DNA of 64,000 bases from Pseudomonadota bacterium (lineage in GTDB: Bacteria; Pseudomonadota; Gammaproteobacteria; Pseudomonadales; Oleiphilaceae): contig PDPE01000049.1 in assembly GCA_002747395.1 (NCBI GenBank), forward strand, positions 1 to 64,000. Reading direction: 5' to 3'. Positions 33,985 to 44,909 of this stretch are shown here, one piece after another; the first letter of the stretch is position 1, and every line of letters starts with the position of its first letter. Under the pieces are notes generated by a model that saw only the letters and a list, made by a program, of their open reading frames with translations, ran no database searches and was not told where the DNA came from. The translations under genes and the position numbers were made by a program.

Positions 33985-35883
33985 TCACAGCCGTTCAACC
34001 TCCGAATGTTGCTCGATGTAACCCACATAATCCTGGAAGTCGATTGTGCCCGTTTGACCGGAAACCGCTCTTGCAAACATGTTTTGCTGTTCACTGGAAA
34101 GCGAGTCAAGAGAACCGGGTTTAACCGACTTTAAAGCTATTATATTCACGCCTTTGGTATCGTCCACCTGTGCATAAACTACACCATCAGAGCTTTTCGG
34201 ATTTTTAATGCGAAATATTTTTTCCAAAACGACCGGACTGACCCGCGTATCATTTCTCACTATTTTGTTGTAATCTTCCGCTGTAATCAAGCCCTTCACA
34301 CTTTCGTTGGAAGCAATCTCTTCCGGCTTTTCTCCGGATTTTAACCTTGCCAGAACATCTTCAGCCTTCTTTTTCGCAACGTCAAGGCGGTTGTTTTGTT
34401 CCACAAAACGGGTGATTTCCGGGGTCGCTTCTTCCAGTGTTTTCAGGCGACCGGGATGGAACTCGTCAGACCTTAGTACAATGGTCTGATCGCGAGATAT
34501 TTCAATAGGTTCGCTGTTAAGCTGCTCTTTTACCAGGTCATCTGAAAAGGCAGCAGCAACTACCGACGGATGCCCGAGCAAACTGTTCGCAGTTGATTTG
34601 GCTACCTCGCCCTTCTGAATTTCCAATCCGAGTTCCTCGGCCGGATCCAGCAAGTCGACTGACTCATAACTGATATCTGCCAGTTTTTGAGACATATCGA
34701 CATACTTGTCGTACGCCTTTTTCTCACGTAATTGAGCCAGCAATTTGCCTTTCACTTCGTCAAAAGAAGGTACTTGCGCTTCTCTCCTGGAGAGAAGCTT
34801 GATCACATGCACACCAAATTCCGTTACCACAGGCTCGGATATTTCTCCAGCAGCCAGTTTATCAACCGCATTTTCAAAAGGAACGGCATAGGTACCCTTT
34901 GGTGCGAAACCCAGATAACCACCTTGAGAAGCAGAGCCTGGATCTCCCGAGTTTTCTCTGGCAACGGTTTCAAACCTTTCGCCTGACTTGATGCTCGAAA
35001 TCAGCGATCCGGCTTTGGCGACAGCCTCATTTTCGGCCAGGTCATCAGTGATCTCGATAAGAATATGTGCCACTTCCCTTTCTTCGGGGCGCGTAAATTC
35101 TTCTCTATTCTGGTCATACCTTTCCTTCAGCTCTTCATCCGTCACCGATATTTCTTGTGACAGGCGATCCTTGTCAAGGACAATATAGCTTACAGAAACT
35201 GACTCTTCCGTTTTTAACTCTTCCTTGTGTTCCTCATAATACGCTTTTATTTGATCGGGGCGTGCCGCGACACCTGTTTTTACTGCATCAAAATTGATTG
35301 TCACAACCAGAGCATCTCGCTGCTGTCTGTCGATCCCGACAAGATCAGCCAGCTGCTTTTCAGTGACGAAGGAAGAAGCCACCAAACCATTTTGCAATTG
35401 GCTGATTTTTATCTGCTTTTTCAAAAACGATTTAAAATCGGATGTACTCATACCGATATTACGTATTGAGTTCAGGAACAGTTCGTTGGAAAACTTGCCA
35501 TCAACCTGAAATTGTGGCATGACCTGAATTTGATGACTGATGGACACATCGGAGATATCGAAGCCCATTTCCGCCACTGTCTGCAGTAACAGTTTTTGTT
35601 TAATCAGGTCTTCGAGCACTGTTTTGTTGAGAACTTCCTCATTTATCAATGAAGGATCGACGTTGCCTCCCATCTGATTGATTACCTGTCGGCGTTTCAG
35701 CTCTACTTCTCTCAGAAACTCATACTCGGTAATTTCTTCCCCGTTCACCTCTGCGACTTCCGGCTCTCCACCCAATCCACCAATTATGGATTCCACGCCA
35801 AACAGGGCGAAGGTAACGACAATCAAACCAACAATTACCTTGGCTATGGTACTTTGAGCATTGTCCCTGATTTTTTGTAACAT
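33985..35883 (-). CDS. ppiD: Periplasmic folding chaperone PpiD (SurA-like, parvulin domain)
   Basis: Inner-membrane-anchored chaperone beside the Sec translocon. From the ATG at 35883 (GGAG six bases upstream) the protein is 632 residues. One N-terminal helix (IAKVIVGLIVVTFALFG) is followed by a SurA-N-like chaperone region. The parvulin domain (about 265-360) has REVAHILIEI and GYLGFAPKGTYAVPFENAV. An earlier start at 35913 would add MIQPCCCGDV with no family support. It lies next to hupB and lon as in Pseudomonas and E. coli. Confidence 0.93.
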   Translation of the reverse strand: MLQKIRDNAQSTIAKVIVGLIVVTFALFGVESIIGGLGGEPEVAEVNGEEITEYEFLREVELKRRQVINQMGGNVDPSLINEEVLNKTVLEDLIKQKLLLQTVAEMGFDISDVSISHQIQVMPQFQVDGKFSNELFLNSIRNIGMSTSDFKSFLKKQIKISQLQNGLVASSFVTEKQLADLVGIDRQQRDALVVTINFDAVKTGVAARPDQIKAYYEEHKEELKTEESVSVSYIVLDKDRLSQEISVTDEELKERYDQNREEFTRPEEREVAHILIEITDDLAENEAVAKAGSLISSIKSGERFETVARENSGDPGSASQGGYLGFAPKGTYAVPFENAVDKLAAGEISEPVVTEFGVHVIKLLSRREAQVPSFDEVKGKLLAQLREKKAYDKYVDMSQKLADISYESVDLLDPAEELGLEIQKGEVAKSTANSLLGHPSVVAAAFSDDLVKEQLNSEPIEISRDQTIVLRSDEFHPGRLKTLEEATPEITRFVEQNNRLDVAKKKAEDVLARLKSGEKPEEIASNESVKGLITAEDYNKIVRNDTRVSPVVLEKIFRIKNPKSSDGVVYAQVDDTKGVNIIALKSVKPGSLDSLSSEQQNMFARAVSGQTGTIDFQDYVGYIEQHSEVERL

Positions 35884-35938
35884 GACATCTCCGCAACAAC
35901 AGGGTTGAATCACCCCTGGTCTTTAAATCCAAAAATAA

Positions 35939-35964
35939 CAAAAAAGCGCATTCCGTGAATGCGC
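35939..35964 (-). terminator. Intrinsic terminator of hupB
   Basis: GCGCATTC (35946-35953) and GAATGCGC (35957-35964) form a perfect 8-bp stem with a three-base loop. On the minus strand it is followed by TTTTTTG. Confidence 0.85.
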
Positions 35965-36065
35965 TTCTTTGTTCCGGCGAAAAACAATAACAACTTCACC
36001 CGGATACAGGCCAACCACCAACATATTTGCATTTATCGCAAAGATGTTTTTCAGGTTTCCGGCAT

Positions 36066-36134
36066 CCGGAGGTACTATCGTACCCACAGATACTATCGAT
36101 CCGGAAGTACCGTTGATCTGGAGGTATTATTGAT
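36066..36134. repeat. 17-bp degenerate tandem repeat (four copies) over the hupB stop codon
   Basis: Units are CCGGAGGTACTATCGTA (36066-36082), CCCACAGATACTATCGAT (36083-36100), CCGGAAGTACCGTTGAT (36101-36117) and CTGGAGGTATTATTGAT (36118-36134). The hupB stop codon (36127-36129) lies in the last. Confidence 0.75.
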
Positions 36135-36402
36135 TACAAGCATCTTTCAGCGCTTTACCGGCCTTGAAGGATGGAACGTTGGCCGCTGCAATTGAAATTT
36201 CCTTACCGGTTTGAGGATTTCTGCCGGTTCTCGCTTCTCTTCTCTTGACGGAAAACGTCCCAAAACCAATCAGGGTAACCTGCCCTCCATCTTGCAATGC
36301 CTCAGTGATTGATAATGTCACTGCATCCAGTGCCCGACCCGCTACTGCTTTAGGAATATCGGCAGAAGCCGCGATCGCATCAATTAATTCAGATTTATTC
36401 AC
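36127..36402 (-). CDS. hupB: DNA-binding protein HU-beta
   Basis: Histone-like nucleoid protein, 91 residues. It has the whole HU fold: [16 protein letters not shown] at the start, [25 protein letters not shown] with the DNA-bending arm, and [12 protein letters not shown] at the end. It has its own strong promoter and terminator, and stands between lon and ppiD. Confidence 0.97.
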   Translation of the reverse strand: MNKSELIDAIAASADIPKAVAGRALDAVTLSITEALQDGGQVTLIGFGTFSVKRREARTGRNPQTGKEISIAAANVPSFKAGKALKDACNQ

Positions 36403-36565
36403 ACTAAACCCCTTGTTTGTTTTTGGTTGATTCCCAAAAGTCTCCGTTAAACAGCGACTTTCCAGAAGAGTTGACTATTTTAGTTCTTATTTCCGGTTCT
36501 TCCGGATAGTAGAGAATGGAATTTCTACCGAACCCCGCATCTGTAGCGGCCTGACGAAAGATGAG

Positions 36566-36595
36566 TTTATACCAACTGACTCGAAGTTGTGTCAA
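36566..36595 (-). promoter_or_regulatory. Sigma-70 promoter of hupB
   Basis: On the minus strand a perfect TTGACA (36590-36595) is 18 bases from TATAAA (36566-36571). It starts just after the lon stop codon and would give a leader of about 155 bases before hupB. Confidence 0.75.
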
Positions 36596-36607
36596 GCCAC
36601 TACCCTG

Positions 36608-39052
36608 TCAATGTGTATTTATTCTTCCTTTATTTCCGTTTTTTTCAGCCTCACCTGACGAACTGCCTTTTTTTTGCTCAGGTTTTGCGTTGTCAAGGCT
36701 TTCCGGCTGATAGGCCAGCGCCATATCCAACACTTCATCAATCCAGTTAACAGGTACGATTTCGAGGTTTTCCTTGATATTTTCGGGAATATCTTTGAGG
36801 TCTTTCCTGTTTTCCTCTGGAATAATTACCGTTTTAATTCCGCCTCGATGAGCTGCGAGCAGCTTTTCTTTCAAACCGCCTATGGCCAGAACCTGCCCTC
36901 GCAGAGTGATTTCTCCGGTCATTGCAACATCAGCCCTGACCGGAACACCTGTGAGCGTTGAAACCAGTGCTGTGCACATCGCGATACCGGCACTGGGGCC
37001 ATCCTTGGGCGTTGCACCCTCCGGGACATGTATATGAATGTCATTTTTTTCGTGGAAGTCTTCTGGCAGCCCCAGGGACACACTGCGACTCCTTACGACA
37101 GTTAATGCTGCCTGAATAGACTCCTGCATAACATCACCGAGAGAGCCGGTTTTAATTACCTTGCCCTTGCCTGTGACACTGGCGCATTCAATGGTCAGTA
37201 ATTCGCCACCGACCTGAGTCCAGGCCAACCCGGTCACCTGCCCTATGCGATCTTCTTCTTCTGCGAGGCCATATTTAAACTTGCGTACCCCGGAAAATTC
37301 GTCCAGCGATTCTCCCGTTATAATCAGGGTATCTTTTTTGGCGCCTTTTTTTGGCTTTGGCTCCAGCAAAAAACCCTTGACAGCTTTACGGCATATTTTG
37401 GCTATTTCCCTTTCCAGACCGCGAACGCCTGCTTCCCTGGTATAGTAACGAACCAGATTAAGCACCGCCTCTTCGGTTATTTCAAGTTCACCTTTCCGGA
37501 GACCATTTTGGCCGGTTTGTTTGGGAATCAGGTAGTTTTCGGCAATTTTTACCTTTTCATCCTCTGTATAGCCGGGAATACGGATAATCTCCATACGATC
37601 CAGAAGCGCCGACGGTATATTCATTGAGTTCGAAGTACAAACAAACATCACATCCGACAAGTCATAATCCACTTCCAGGTAATGATCATTAAAGGTGTGA
37701 TTCTGTTCCGGATCCAGCACCTCAAGTAAGGCAGATGCCGGATCACCACGATGATCCATGCCCATTTTGTCTATTTCATCCAGCAGAAACAGTGGATTTT
37801 TCACCGCCACCTTGGAAATTTTTTGCACAATCTTGCCAGGCATAGAGCCAATATAGGTGCGGCGATGCCCTCGTATTTCTGCCTCATCCCTGACTCCGCC
37901 AAGCGCCATGCGGGTGTATTTTCGGTTGGTCGCCCTGGCAATAGATTGGCCAAGCGATGTTTTTCCCACCCCTGGAGGGCCAACCAGGCAAAGCACCGGC
38001 CCCCTCAGTTTCTTGACCCGACCCTGAACCGCCAGGTATTCGAGTATTCGATCCTTTACCTCTTCCAGACCAAAATGATCCTGATCCAGGATGTCTTTTG
38101 CTTTTGCCAGATCGTGGCGTACTTTACTTCGCTTTTTCCAGGGAAGGTTGCTGATCCACTCGATATACCCCCTGACAACGGTCGCCTCCGCAGACATTGG
38201 CGACATCATTTTCAGCTTGTTTAATTCAGCATCCGCTTTTTTGCGTGCTTCTTCCGGCATTCCCGATGATGCGATCTTTTTTTCAAACTCATCAAAATCG
38301 CTTCCTCCCTCTCCCATGGAACCCATTTCTTTTTGAATGGCTTTCATCTGTTCGTTGAGGTAGTACTCGCGTTGGCTTTTTTCCATCTGCTTTTTAACCC
38401 GGCCACGAATACGTTTTTCAACCTGAATCAAATCAAGCTCAGACTCAATTCTGGCCATTATCAGGTCAACACGACGAACCACATCCGCCTGTTCCAGGAC
38501 TTCCTGTTTTTCTGAAATCTTCATATCCAGGTGGGAAGCAACGGTGTCTGCCAGACGGACAACGTCGGTAATACTTTCGAGGGATTTGGTAATTTCGGGA
38601 GGTATTTTTTTACTCAGTTTTCCATATTTTTCGAATTCTGCTGCAAGAGCACGAACAAGCCCTGCTTTTTCAGAGCTTTGTGCGGGGATTTCATCCAAAT
38701 ACTCCACATCAGCAGTGATATACTCAGCTTCGACTATATTTGAGATTTTGGCCCTTTCTTCCCCTTCGACGAGCACCTTGACCGTACCATCAGGTAACTT
38801 CAACAACTGAAGTACAGTGGAAACTGTTCCAACCCGATAAACATCCTGAATACCCGGCTCTTCTATTGAAGCATCTTTTTGAGCAACCAACAGTATTCTT
38901 CTGCCACTATCCATTGCCGCTTCCAAAGCCGCTATTGACTTTTCACGCCCGACAAAAAGAGGAACAACCATGTGAGGGAAAACAACCACATCTCTCAGCG
39001 GCAACATCGGCAACTGTTCGGCCGCAGTATCTTCAAACTCGTGATAACTCAT
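36608..39052 (-). CDS. lon: ATP-dependent protease Lon
   Basis: AAA+ serine protease degrading misfolded and regulatory proteins. From the ATG at 39052 (GAGGTG upstream) it is 814 residues, normal size. The N-terminal domain begins [20 protein letters not shown]. The ATPase has Walker [13 protein letters not shown] and [11 protein letters not shown]. The protease domain has the catalytic Ser in [12 protein letters not shown] and the partner Lys in [15 protein letters not shown] longer reading from 39103 is unsupported. The C-terminus is a Lys/Gly/Ser-rich tail. Confidence 0.97.
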   Translation of the reverse strand: MSYHEFEDTAAEQLPMLPLRDVVVFPHMVVPLFVGREKSIAALEAAMDSGRRILLVAQKDASIEEPGIQDVYRVGTVSTVLQLLKLPDGTVKVLVEGEERAKISNIVEAEYITADVEYLDEIPAQSSEKAGLVRALAAEFEKYGKLSKKIPPEITKSLESITDVVRLADTVASHLDMKISEKQEVLEQADVVRRVDLIMARIESELDLIQVEKRIRGRVKKQMEKSQREYYLNEQMKAIQKEMGSMGEGGSDFDEFEKKIASSGMPEEARKKADAELNKLKMMSPMSAEATVVRGYIEWISNLPWKKRSKVRHDLAKAKDILDQDHFGLEEVKDRILEYLAVQGRVKKLRGPVLCLVGPPGVGKTSLGQSIARATNRKYTRMALGGVRDEAEIRGHRRTYIGSMPGKIVQKISKVAVKNPLFLLDEIDKMGMDHRGDPASALLEVLDPEQNHTFNDHYLEVDYDLSDVMFVCTSNSMNIPSALLDRMEIIRIPGYTEDEKVKIAENYLIPKQTGQNGLRKGELEITEEAVLNLVRYYTREAGVRGLEREIAKICRKAVKGFLLEPKPKKGAKKDTLIITGESLDEFSGVRKFKYGLAEEEDRIGQVTGLAWTQVGGELLTIECASVTGKGKVIKTGSLGDVMQESIQAALTVVRSRSVSLGLPEDFHEKNDIHIHVPEGATPKDGPSAGIAMCTALVSTLTGVPVRADVAMTGEITLRGQVLAIGGLKEKLLAAHRGGIKTVIIPEENRKDLKDIPENIKENLEIVPVNWIDEVLDMALAYQPESLDNAKPEQKKGSSSGEAEKNGNKGRINTH

Positions 39053-39208
39053 AAAAACACCTCGGAAGCAACAAACAACATATTTTGTATCCAGGTTTGT
39101 CACTTACATGAAAACTTGAATTGGACTTCTCTGATTTACTATGGTGCAGAATAGTCAGATGGAGTAAATATTTGAATTTACAAGGCGAGAAGAACCTCGG
39201 ATCGAAAC

Positions 39209-39237
39209 ATTATATCCAGCAACAGCACTTTTTTCGA
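39209..39237 (-). promoter_or_regulatory. Candidate promoter of lon
   Basis: On the minus strand a perfect TATAAT (39209-39214) is 17 bases from TCGAAA (39232-39237). The bases CTCGAAA also resemble a heat-shock (sigma-32) -35, but no CCCCAT-like -10 follows, so sigma-70 use is better supported. The leader would be about 150 bases. Confidence 0.55.
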
Positions 39238-39329
39238 GGTCACCCGCAGGAGGAAGGCGGGGGCAACCGGATGCGTCTCTCGCTCAAGTTGAGCATTAAT
39301 CAGGACAAAACGCAACCGGCTTACGAGGC

Positions 39330-40613
39330 TCAGTCTTCAGGAACAGCTTTGGCCTGGTCTGTATTCTGGTAAATCTTTATTGGATCTGATTCACCATTGA
39401 TAACAGATTGATCAACCACCACTTTTGTTACACTGTCTTCTGACGGTATTTGATACATGGTATCAAGTAATGTTGCCTCCAGGATGGATCGCAACCCGCG
39501 TGCTCCGGTTTTACGCTCCATTGCGTTATTGGCAACCGCTTTCAGCGCATCTTCTCTGAAATCGATATCGACACCTTCCATTTCAAATAACTTTGCATAC
39601 TGTTTTGTCAGAGAGTTTTTTGGCTCTGTCAGGATCTGAACCAGTGCAGCCTCGTCCAATTCATCCAGTGTTGCCACCACAGGCAGGCGCCCTACAAACT
39701 CGGGAATCAAACCATACTTGACCAGGTCCTCGGTTTCCACGCTTTTCAGGGTATCTCCAACGGTTTTGGAATCCTGCTTGCTTTTTACCGAGGCTGAAAA
39801 ACCGATACTGCTTTTTTCCGACCTGTCTCTGATCACCTTGTCGAGACCGGCAAATGCCCCCCCGCAAATGAACAGGATATTTGACGTATCAACCTGCAAA
39901 AACTCCTGCTGGGGATGCTTTCTTCCACCTTGTGGAGGTACCGAAGCGATTGTACCTTCAATCAGCTTGAGTAATGCCTGCTGAACACCCTCACCGGAAA
40001 CATCCCGGGTAATTGACGGGTTGTCGGATTTACGGGATATTTTATCAATTTCGTCAATATAAACGATGCCCCGTTGCGCTTTCTCTACATCGTAATCACA
40101 TTTCTGCAACAGTTTCTGGATAATGTTCTCGACATCTTCCCCTACATAACCGGCTTCGGTCAGTGTCGTCGCATCGGCGATAGTAAAAGGAACATTCAAC
40201 ATTCTGGCAAGAGTCTCGGCCAGCAACGTTTTACCACTGCCGGTTGGCCCAATGAGCAGTATATTACTTTTACCCAGCTCGACATCTGATTTTTTAGTGT
40301 CGTATTTCAGCCGCTTGTAATGATTATAAACCGCTACGGACAGAACGATTTTGGCTCTGTTCTGGCCAATCACATATTCATCCAGTGTTTCTTTAATTTC
40401 TTTCGGTACCGGCAATCGCTCTGAACTTTCTTCGGTGCTGCTTTCGTGTATTTCTTCGCGAATAATGTCATTACATAAATCTACGCATTCATCGCATATA
40501 AATACGGATGGACCAGCAATCAGTTTCCTAACTTCATGCTGACTCTTTCCGCAAAACGAACAATAAAGCAGTTTACCGCCATCATCACCTTTGCCGCTTT
40601 TACTGTCAGACAT
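39330..40613 (-). CDS. clpX: ClpXP protease ATPase subunit ClpX
   Basis: Hexameric AAA+ unfoldase feeding ClpP. It is 427 residues. The N-terminal zinc domain has Cys18, 21, 40 and 43 ([18 protein letters not shown]). Walker A is [14 protein letters not shown] and the pore loop GYVGEDVE. The IGF-type ClpP-binding loop appears as SSIGFSASV. It follows clpP on the same strand after a 130-base gap, so it may also have its own promoter. Confidence 0.98.
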   Translation of the reverse strand: MSDSKSGKGDDGGKLLYCSFCGKSQHEVRKLIAGPSVFICDECVDLCNDIIREEIHESSTEESSERLPVPKEIKETLDEYVIGQNRAKIVLSVAVYNHYKRLKYDTKKSDVELGKSNILLIGPTGSGKTLLAETLARMLNVPFTIADATTLTEAGYVGEDVENIIQKLLQKCDYDVEKAQRGIVYIDEIDKISRKSDNPSITRDVSGEGVQQALLKLIEGTIASVPPQGGRKHPQQEFLQVDTSNILFICGGAFAGLDKVIRDRSEKSSIGFSASVKSKQDSKTVGDTLKSVETEDLVKYGLIPEFVGRLPVVATLDELDEAALVQILTEPKNSLTKQYAKLFEMEGVDIDFREDALKAVANNAMERKTGARGLRSILEATLLDTMYQIPSEDSVTKVVVDQSVINGESDPIKIYQNTDQAKAVPED

Positions 40614-40743
40614 TAAAATATCCTCTTAACCCGCCTGGCGCTCAATTTTATTTTTGTTCAATGCAAAAAACCGGAGACCAAGTCGTCACCCTGCATTTCA
40701 ACCCTGAGTAAAACACCAAAACACACCTGGCTTTTACCAAGTA

Positions 40744-41367
40744 TTAATTATTATTGCCTCTTTTATCAAGTACTGCATCGATTAAACCATATCCGACTGC
40801 CGCCTCGCCTGACATAAAGTTGTCTCTGTCTGTATCTTTCGCTACGGTTGCAATGTCCTGACCGGTATGGTGAGCAAGGAGGCTGTTCAGTTTATCCCTG
40901 ATTCCAAGTATTTCTCTGGTGTGAATCTCAATATCAGTCGCCTGCCCCTGGTAACCCCCGAGCGGTTGGTGGATCATCATTCTGGAATTGGGCAGACAAT
41001 ATCGCTTGCCCTTGGCTCCACCGGCCAATAAAAAAGCACCCATGCTACAAGCCTGGCCGATACACATTGTCGATACATCCGGCTTGATAAACTGCATGGT
41101 GTCGTAAATGGACATCCCCGCGGTCACAGAGCCTCCAGGTGAGTTAATATACAAATGTATATCCTTGTCCGGATTTTCAGATTCCAGGAATAACAATTGG
41201 GCAACAATGAGATTTGCCATATGATCTTCGACCTGGCCAACCATAAATATCACCCGCTCCTTCAGCAACCGGGAATAGATATCGAAAGAGCGCTCGCCGC
41301 GGGCTGTTTGCTCTATAACGATTGGCACCAACGCATTTGAGATCGTCTCGTTCATTCCTGTCTCCAT
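40744..41367 (-). CDS. clpP: ATP-dependent Clp protease proteolytic subunit ClpP
   Basis: Serine peptidase forming the 14-mer degradation chamber, 207 residues. The triad is visible: Ser108 in GQACSMGAF, His133 in MMIHQPLGG, and the Asp in [30 protein letters not shown] and YINSPGGSV are classic. A second ATG four codons in (MNETIS) could be used. Confidence 0.98.
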   Translation of the reverse strand: METGMNETISNALVPIVIEQTARGERSFDIYSRLLKERVIFMVGQVEDHMANLIVAQLLFLESENPDKDIHLYINSPGGSVTAGMSIYDTMQFIKPDVSTMCIGQACSMGAFLLAGGAKGKRYCLPNSRMMIHQPLGGYQGQATDIEIHTREILGIRDKLNSLLAHHTGQDIATVAKDTDRDNFMSGEAAVGYGLIDAVLDKRGNNN

Positions 41368-41540
41368 ATCTTGTTACACACCATTTGGTTTACTTCTCCT
41401 TGTGAGGCGATGTTACCGACAAAAACAAGTATAGACCACCTCTGCCGACAACAGGGATGAATATAAATATTTCTCCCTGGAAGGCAAACTGCAGTGAATA
41501 TATCTGAGGGCTACCGACTACAATTCAACCTTTGTAAAAA

Positions 41541-41571
41541 CAAAAACAGCCGGTTTTTCAGAGCCGACTGT
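41541..41571 (-). terminator. Intrinsic terminator of tig
   Basis: ACAGCCGG (41546-41553) and CCGACTGT (41564-41571) pair over 8 bp (one G-U) with a ten-base loop. Reading on the minus strand, a run of Ts follows (41545-41542). It separates tig from clpP. Confidence 0.75.
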
Positions 41572-41602
41572 TTTTTACACAACAAAGATCATTCAGGCAG
41601 TT

Positions 41603-42916
41603 TCAGGGCTGTTGTGCCGGAGGCTTGACAGCTTCTTCATAGCTTACCGGTTTTTCCGTCACTTTTATCTTGTCGAGCATAAACTCGATGACCGAGTCTT
41701 CCAGAACCACCGCCTCAATCTGGGATTTCTGCTCCGGGGTATTCTCGTAGTGGGAAATAACCTGTTCAGGATCTTCGTAAGTCGAGGCAATTTCCTCGAT
41801 CTTTTCCCTGACCTTTTCTTCGTCTGCCTTCAAACCGTTGGACGAAATTATTTCGTTAAAAATAAGGCCGGTTTTGATGCGTGTTTCGGCTTGACCCTTG
41901 AATAATTCAGATGGAAGATCCTCAGGCTTCATTTGACCACTCATACCACCAAACTGTTGCATCGCTTGCTGCTTGAGACGGTCAATTTCCTGAGAGATCA
42001 TTGCCTGAGGAACAAGAATCTCATTCGCAGCTATCAATTGATCAACAATCGACTGTTTTACCTTGTTTTGAATGGCCTGCCTGAGCTCTCGCTTCATATT
42101 CTTTTCAATTTCCGACTTAAAGTCAGACTCGCTTGAGCAACCGGGCACATACTTGCCAAAAAATTCTTCATTCAGTTCCGGCAATACGGGTGACTCCACC
42201 TTGTGAACCCTGGTTTCAAACTTTGCTTCCTTACCACGGAGGTTCTCGGCATGATAATCTTCCGGGAAAGAAACTGTCAGAGTCACTTCATCGCCTGCTT
42301 TCACACCAACCAGACCGTCCTCAAACCCCGGTATCATCTGACCGGAACCCAGAACAATCTTTGCACCCTCGGCCGAACCACCTTCAAATTCTTCCCCGTC
42401 GATTGACCCCTTATAGTCAACCGTTATCGTGTCCCTGTCTTCAGACTGGCGATCAACCTCCTCCGACTCTGCCTGTTGTCTCAAGAGGATATCCATCATC
42501 TTGTCAACATCTTCGCTGGTCACTTCGGACACCGGCTTTTCTACCTCGATACCGGAAAAGTCATTGAGTTCCAACTCTGGAAACACTTCGACTACCGCAA
42601 CAAACTCAAGATTCTTGCCCTGCTCCACCTGTTTTGGCTCAAATCTCGGGTGACCAACGGGAGAGATTTTTTCCTGTTCCAGCGCGTCCACGAAAGAATT
42701 TCGCATCACCTCACCGAGCACTTCCTGACGAACGCTTTCACCGAATTTTCTTTGCACTATCCGCAGCGGCACCTTGCCGGGCCTGAAACCATCCAACCTC
42801 ACCGTCTTTGCGGTACTCTGCAAGCGACTTGCCACTTCTTTCTCGACCTGCTCGGCAGGCACTTCAATCGTCATTCGACGTTCTATACTGGAGGTCGCTT
42901 CTACTGAAACTTGCAT
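41603..42916 (-). CDS. tig: Trigger factor
   Basis: Ribosome-bound chaperone and prolyl isomerase, 437 residues. The ribosome-binding signature is VRLDGFRPGKVPLRIVQRKFG (about 38-58). The FKBP-like domain has DRDTITVDYKGSIDGEEFEGG, and a long helical C-terminal domain completes the fold. It lies downstream of the tRNA-Leu gene on the same strand and upstream of clpP-clpX-lon, the usual order. Confidence 0.97.
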   Translation of the reverse strand: MQVSVEATSSIERRMTIEVPAEQVEKEVASRLQSTAKTVRLDGFRPGKVPLRIVQRKFGESVRQEVLGEVMRNSFVDALEQEKISPVGHPRFEPKQVEQGKNLEFVAVVEVFPELELNDFSGIEVEKPVSEVTSEDVDKMMDILLRQQAESEEVDRQSEDRDTITVDYKGSIDGEEFEGGSAEGAKIVLGSGQMIPGFEDGLVGVKAGDEVTLTVSFPEDYHAENLRGKEAKFETRVHKVESPVLPELNEEFFGKYVPGCSSESDFKSEIEKNMKRELRQAIQNKVKQSIVDQLIAANEILVPQAMISQEIDRLKQQAMQQFGGMSGQMKPEDLPSELFKGQAETRIKTGLIFNEIISSNGLKADEEKVREKIEEIASTYEDPEQVISHYENTPEQKSQIEAVVLEDSVIEFMLDKIKVTEKPVSYEEAVKPPAQQP

Positions 42917-43010
42917 CTCTCACCCTCAAATCAAAAAATAAACCCTTGTTAACAAAGGCACAGAATAGTATTTCCTTGCGTTCAAGATAACAAGCAAAAA
43001 AGTTAAAAAG

Positions 43011-43046
43011 GGGAAATAATAACAGGGAAATAAATAATAACAGGGA
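43011..43046. repeat. A/T-rich tandem repeat between tig and tRNA-Leu
   Basis: GGGAAATAATAACA (43011-43024) is followed by GGGAAATAAATAATAACA (43025-43042) and a partial GGGA. The copies differ by a four-base insertion. Confidence 0.75.
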
Positions 43047-43063
43047 ACTAGAGTACACCAGGA

Positions 43064-43148
<85 letters not shown>

Positions 43149-43201
43149 CTGACCTGATTCACTATCACTCGCCATGTGCGTTGAGTGATCCGGAAGGAAT
43201 A

Positions 43202-43277
43202 TGGGGTGGACGAAGGGGATCGAACCCTCGACCGCAGGAATCACAATCCTGAGCTCTACCAACTGAGCTACGCCCAC
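43202..43277 (-). tRNA. tRNA-His (anticodon GUG)
   Basis: The anticodon loop TTGTGAT between CAGGA and TCCTG gives GUG. The acceptor is GTGGGCG/CGTCCAC with an extra G at 43278 serving as the G-1 of tRNA-His. CCA is encoded. Confidence 0.96.
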
Positions 43278-43429
43278 CATATCCTTTACGCTGCCTCTCA
43301 AGATCCCGACAGGATACTTTTGAACCGGGGACAGAGACCTGCAATACGTTACTTTTATTTATTTTTTTGTTTAGTGCGACCTGCCAGCTTGCCTGGCCAA
43401 TCAGCTTTTTGAGCCAAACGACCAAAACG

Positions 43430-43506
43430 TGGCGCGCCCGGTAGGATTCGAACCTACGACCTACGGCTTAGAAGGCCGTTGCTCTATCCAGCTGAGCTAC
43501 GGGCGC
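43430..43506 (-). tRNA. tRNA-Arg (anticodon UCU)
   Basis: The anticodon loop CTTCTAA between ACGGC and GCCGT gives UCU. The acceptor GCGCCCG/CGGGCGC is perfect; T-loop GTTCGAATC and CCA are present. Confidence 0.96.
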
Positions 43507-43566
43507 CGAACCTTTTACTCGCACTGACCGACAGCAAACATGCAACACCGGCCAGAACTGAAAAAA

Positions 43567-43643
43567 TGGTCGGGGTAGAGAGATTCGAACTCCCGACATC
43601 CTGCTCCCAAAGCAGGCGCGCTACCAGACTGCGCTATACCCCG
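43567..43643 (-). tRNA. tRNA-Pro (anticodon UGG)
   Basis: The anticodon loop TTTGGGA between CCTGC and GCAGG gives UGG. The acceptor CGGGGTA/TACCCCG is perfect, with a terminal CCA. First gene of the tRNA operon. Confidence 0.96.
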
Positions 43644-43678
43644 TTGCTTGAAATCGTGTCTCAGCAAAGATGGCGCGA

Positions 43679-43707
43679 ATGATACTGATCGTTTCGCATC
43701 GCGTCAA
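43679..43707 (-). promoter_or_regulatory. Promoter of the Pro-Arg-His-Leu tRNA operon
   Basis: On the minus strand TTGACG (43702-43707) and TATCAT (43679-43684) are exactly 17 bases apart, each 5 of 6 to consensus. The bases after the -10 (TCGCGCC) are GC-rich, like the discriminators of stringently controlled stable-RNA promoters. The rest of the 350-base gap to folD shows only a weak 67-codon ORF whose TGA overlaps the folD ATG; I do not count it as a gene. Confidence 0.82.
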
Positions 43708-43993
43708 CCATACTTTCGTATTTTTTTCCGCTATAGAGCAATTAAACCCGATTCGACTGTTTTACAACCAGCCATTTTATTCTGCTCTTTGCAATGAACA
43801 GCGAGCCGCTTATGAACAATCAAACGAACAATCAACGTGTTGCAGGGAAGGGTGTTTCACAGGAGAAGGAATTTTTCCTTGCAGGCACAGAAAGCAATTT
43901 CACTGCCCTTGAAGAAAACCACTTTTTCTCAACAGCGATCCATGACAAAATACGCCTCCCTTATTTGCCATCATCGACGAAAAAAGAATCAGA

Positions 43994-44872
43994 ATGACCG
44001 CTAAATTGATTGACGGAAAAGCCATCGCCGCCGCCACACGAAAAAATGTTGCAACCAGGGTACAAAAGCGTATTGACGAAGGACTGGCCGCCCCCGGCCT
44101 TGCAGTCATTTTGATTGGCTCCGATCCTGCCTCCAGTGTTTATGTCAGAAATAAAGTCAATGCGTGCAAGGAAGTTGGCTTTGTTTCCAAAAACCTGGTT
44201 TATGATGCCTCCATTGGCCAAAATGAGCTGCTGGACCTGATTAAAAGCCTGAATAAAGATCCGGAAATACACGGCATACTCATTCAACTCCCCCTGCCCG
44301 ACCACCTTGTTACCGAAGAGATTATTGAAAACATTTCTCCACAAAAGGATGTAGACGGTTTTCACCCTTATAATATTGGCAGGCTTGCACAACGACTCCC
44401 CACCCTGCGACCCTGCACTCCCAAAGGCATAATGGCCCTGCTTGAAAGCACAGGGCAAACAATCAGGGGGATGGAGGCCGTAATAGTAGGAGCCTCCAAT
44501 ATAGTCGGCCGACCCATGGCCCTGGAGCTACTTTTGGCAGGCTGCACTGTGACCGTCACACACAGGTTTACCCGGGATCTTGCAGCCAGGGTAAGACAGG
44601 CAGATATTCTGGTCGCTGCAGTGGGTAAACCCGGCTTGGTAAAGGGAGAATGGATTAAACCGGGAGCCATTGTGATTGATGTCGGCATTAACCGGCTCAA
44701 CGATGGTACCCTGACAGGCGATATAGAATTTGATGTCGCACGGGAGCGAGCAGGCCATATCACACCGGTACCAGGCGGTGTTGGCCCGATGACCGTTGCC
44801 ATGCTATTGGAGAATACTCTTGAAGCGGCTGAAGCGACCACACCGGGAAACCGGAAACACGAACAGAACTGA
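43994..44872 (+). CDS. folD: Methylenetetrahydrofolate dehydrogenase/cyclohydrolase FolD
   Basis: Bifunctional enzyme interconverting methylene- and formyl-tetrahydrofolate with NADP+. It is 292 residues. [21 protein letters not shown] contains the catalytic Tyr and Lys. [28 protein letters not shown] and the NADP-binding [16 protein letters not shown] follow; [15 protein letters not shown] closes the protein. It is transcribed away from the tRNAs. Confidence 0.97.
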   Translation: MTAKLIDGKAIAAATRKNVATRVQKRIDEGLAAPGLAVILIGSDPASSVYVRNKVNACKEVGFVSKNLVYDASIGQNELLDLIKSLNKDPEIHGILIQLPLPDHLVTEEIIENISPQKDVDGFHPYNIGRLAQRLPTLRPCTPKGIMALLESTGQTIRGMEAVIVGASNIVGRPMALELLLAGCTVTVTHRFTRDLAARVRQADILVAAVGKPGLVKGEWIKPGAIVIDVGINRLNDGTLTGDIEFDVARERAGHITPVPGGVGPMTVAMLLENTLEAAEATTPGNRKHEQN

Positions 44873-44909
44873 CGGGTAAACAAGCCGGCACCCCGTGCAT
44901 CCGCCTTAC

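Noticed and set aside
43794..43997. 67-codon ORF ending in an ATGA overlap with folD
   Set aside because: No ribosome site, no motif, low complexity. The overlap is suggestive of coupling, but nothing else supports a gene.
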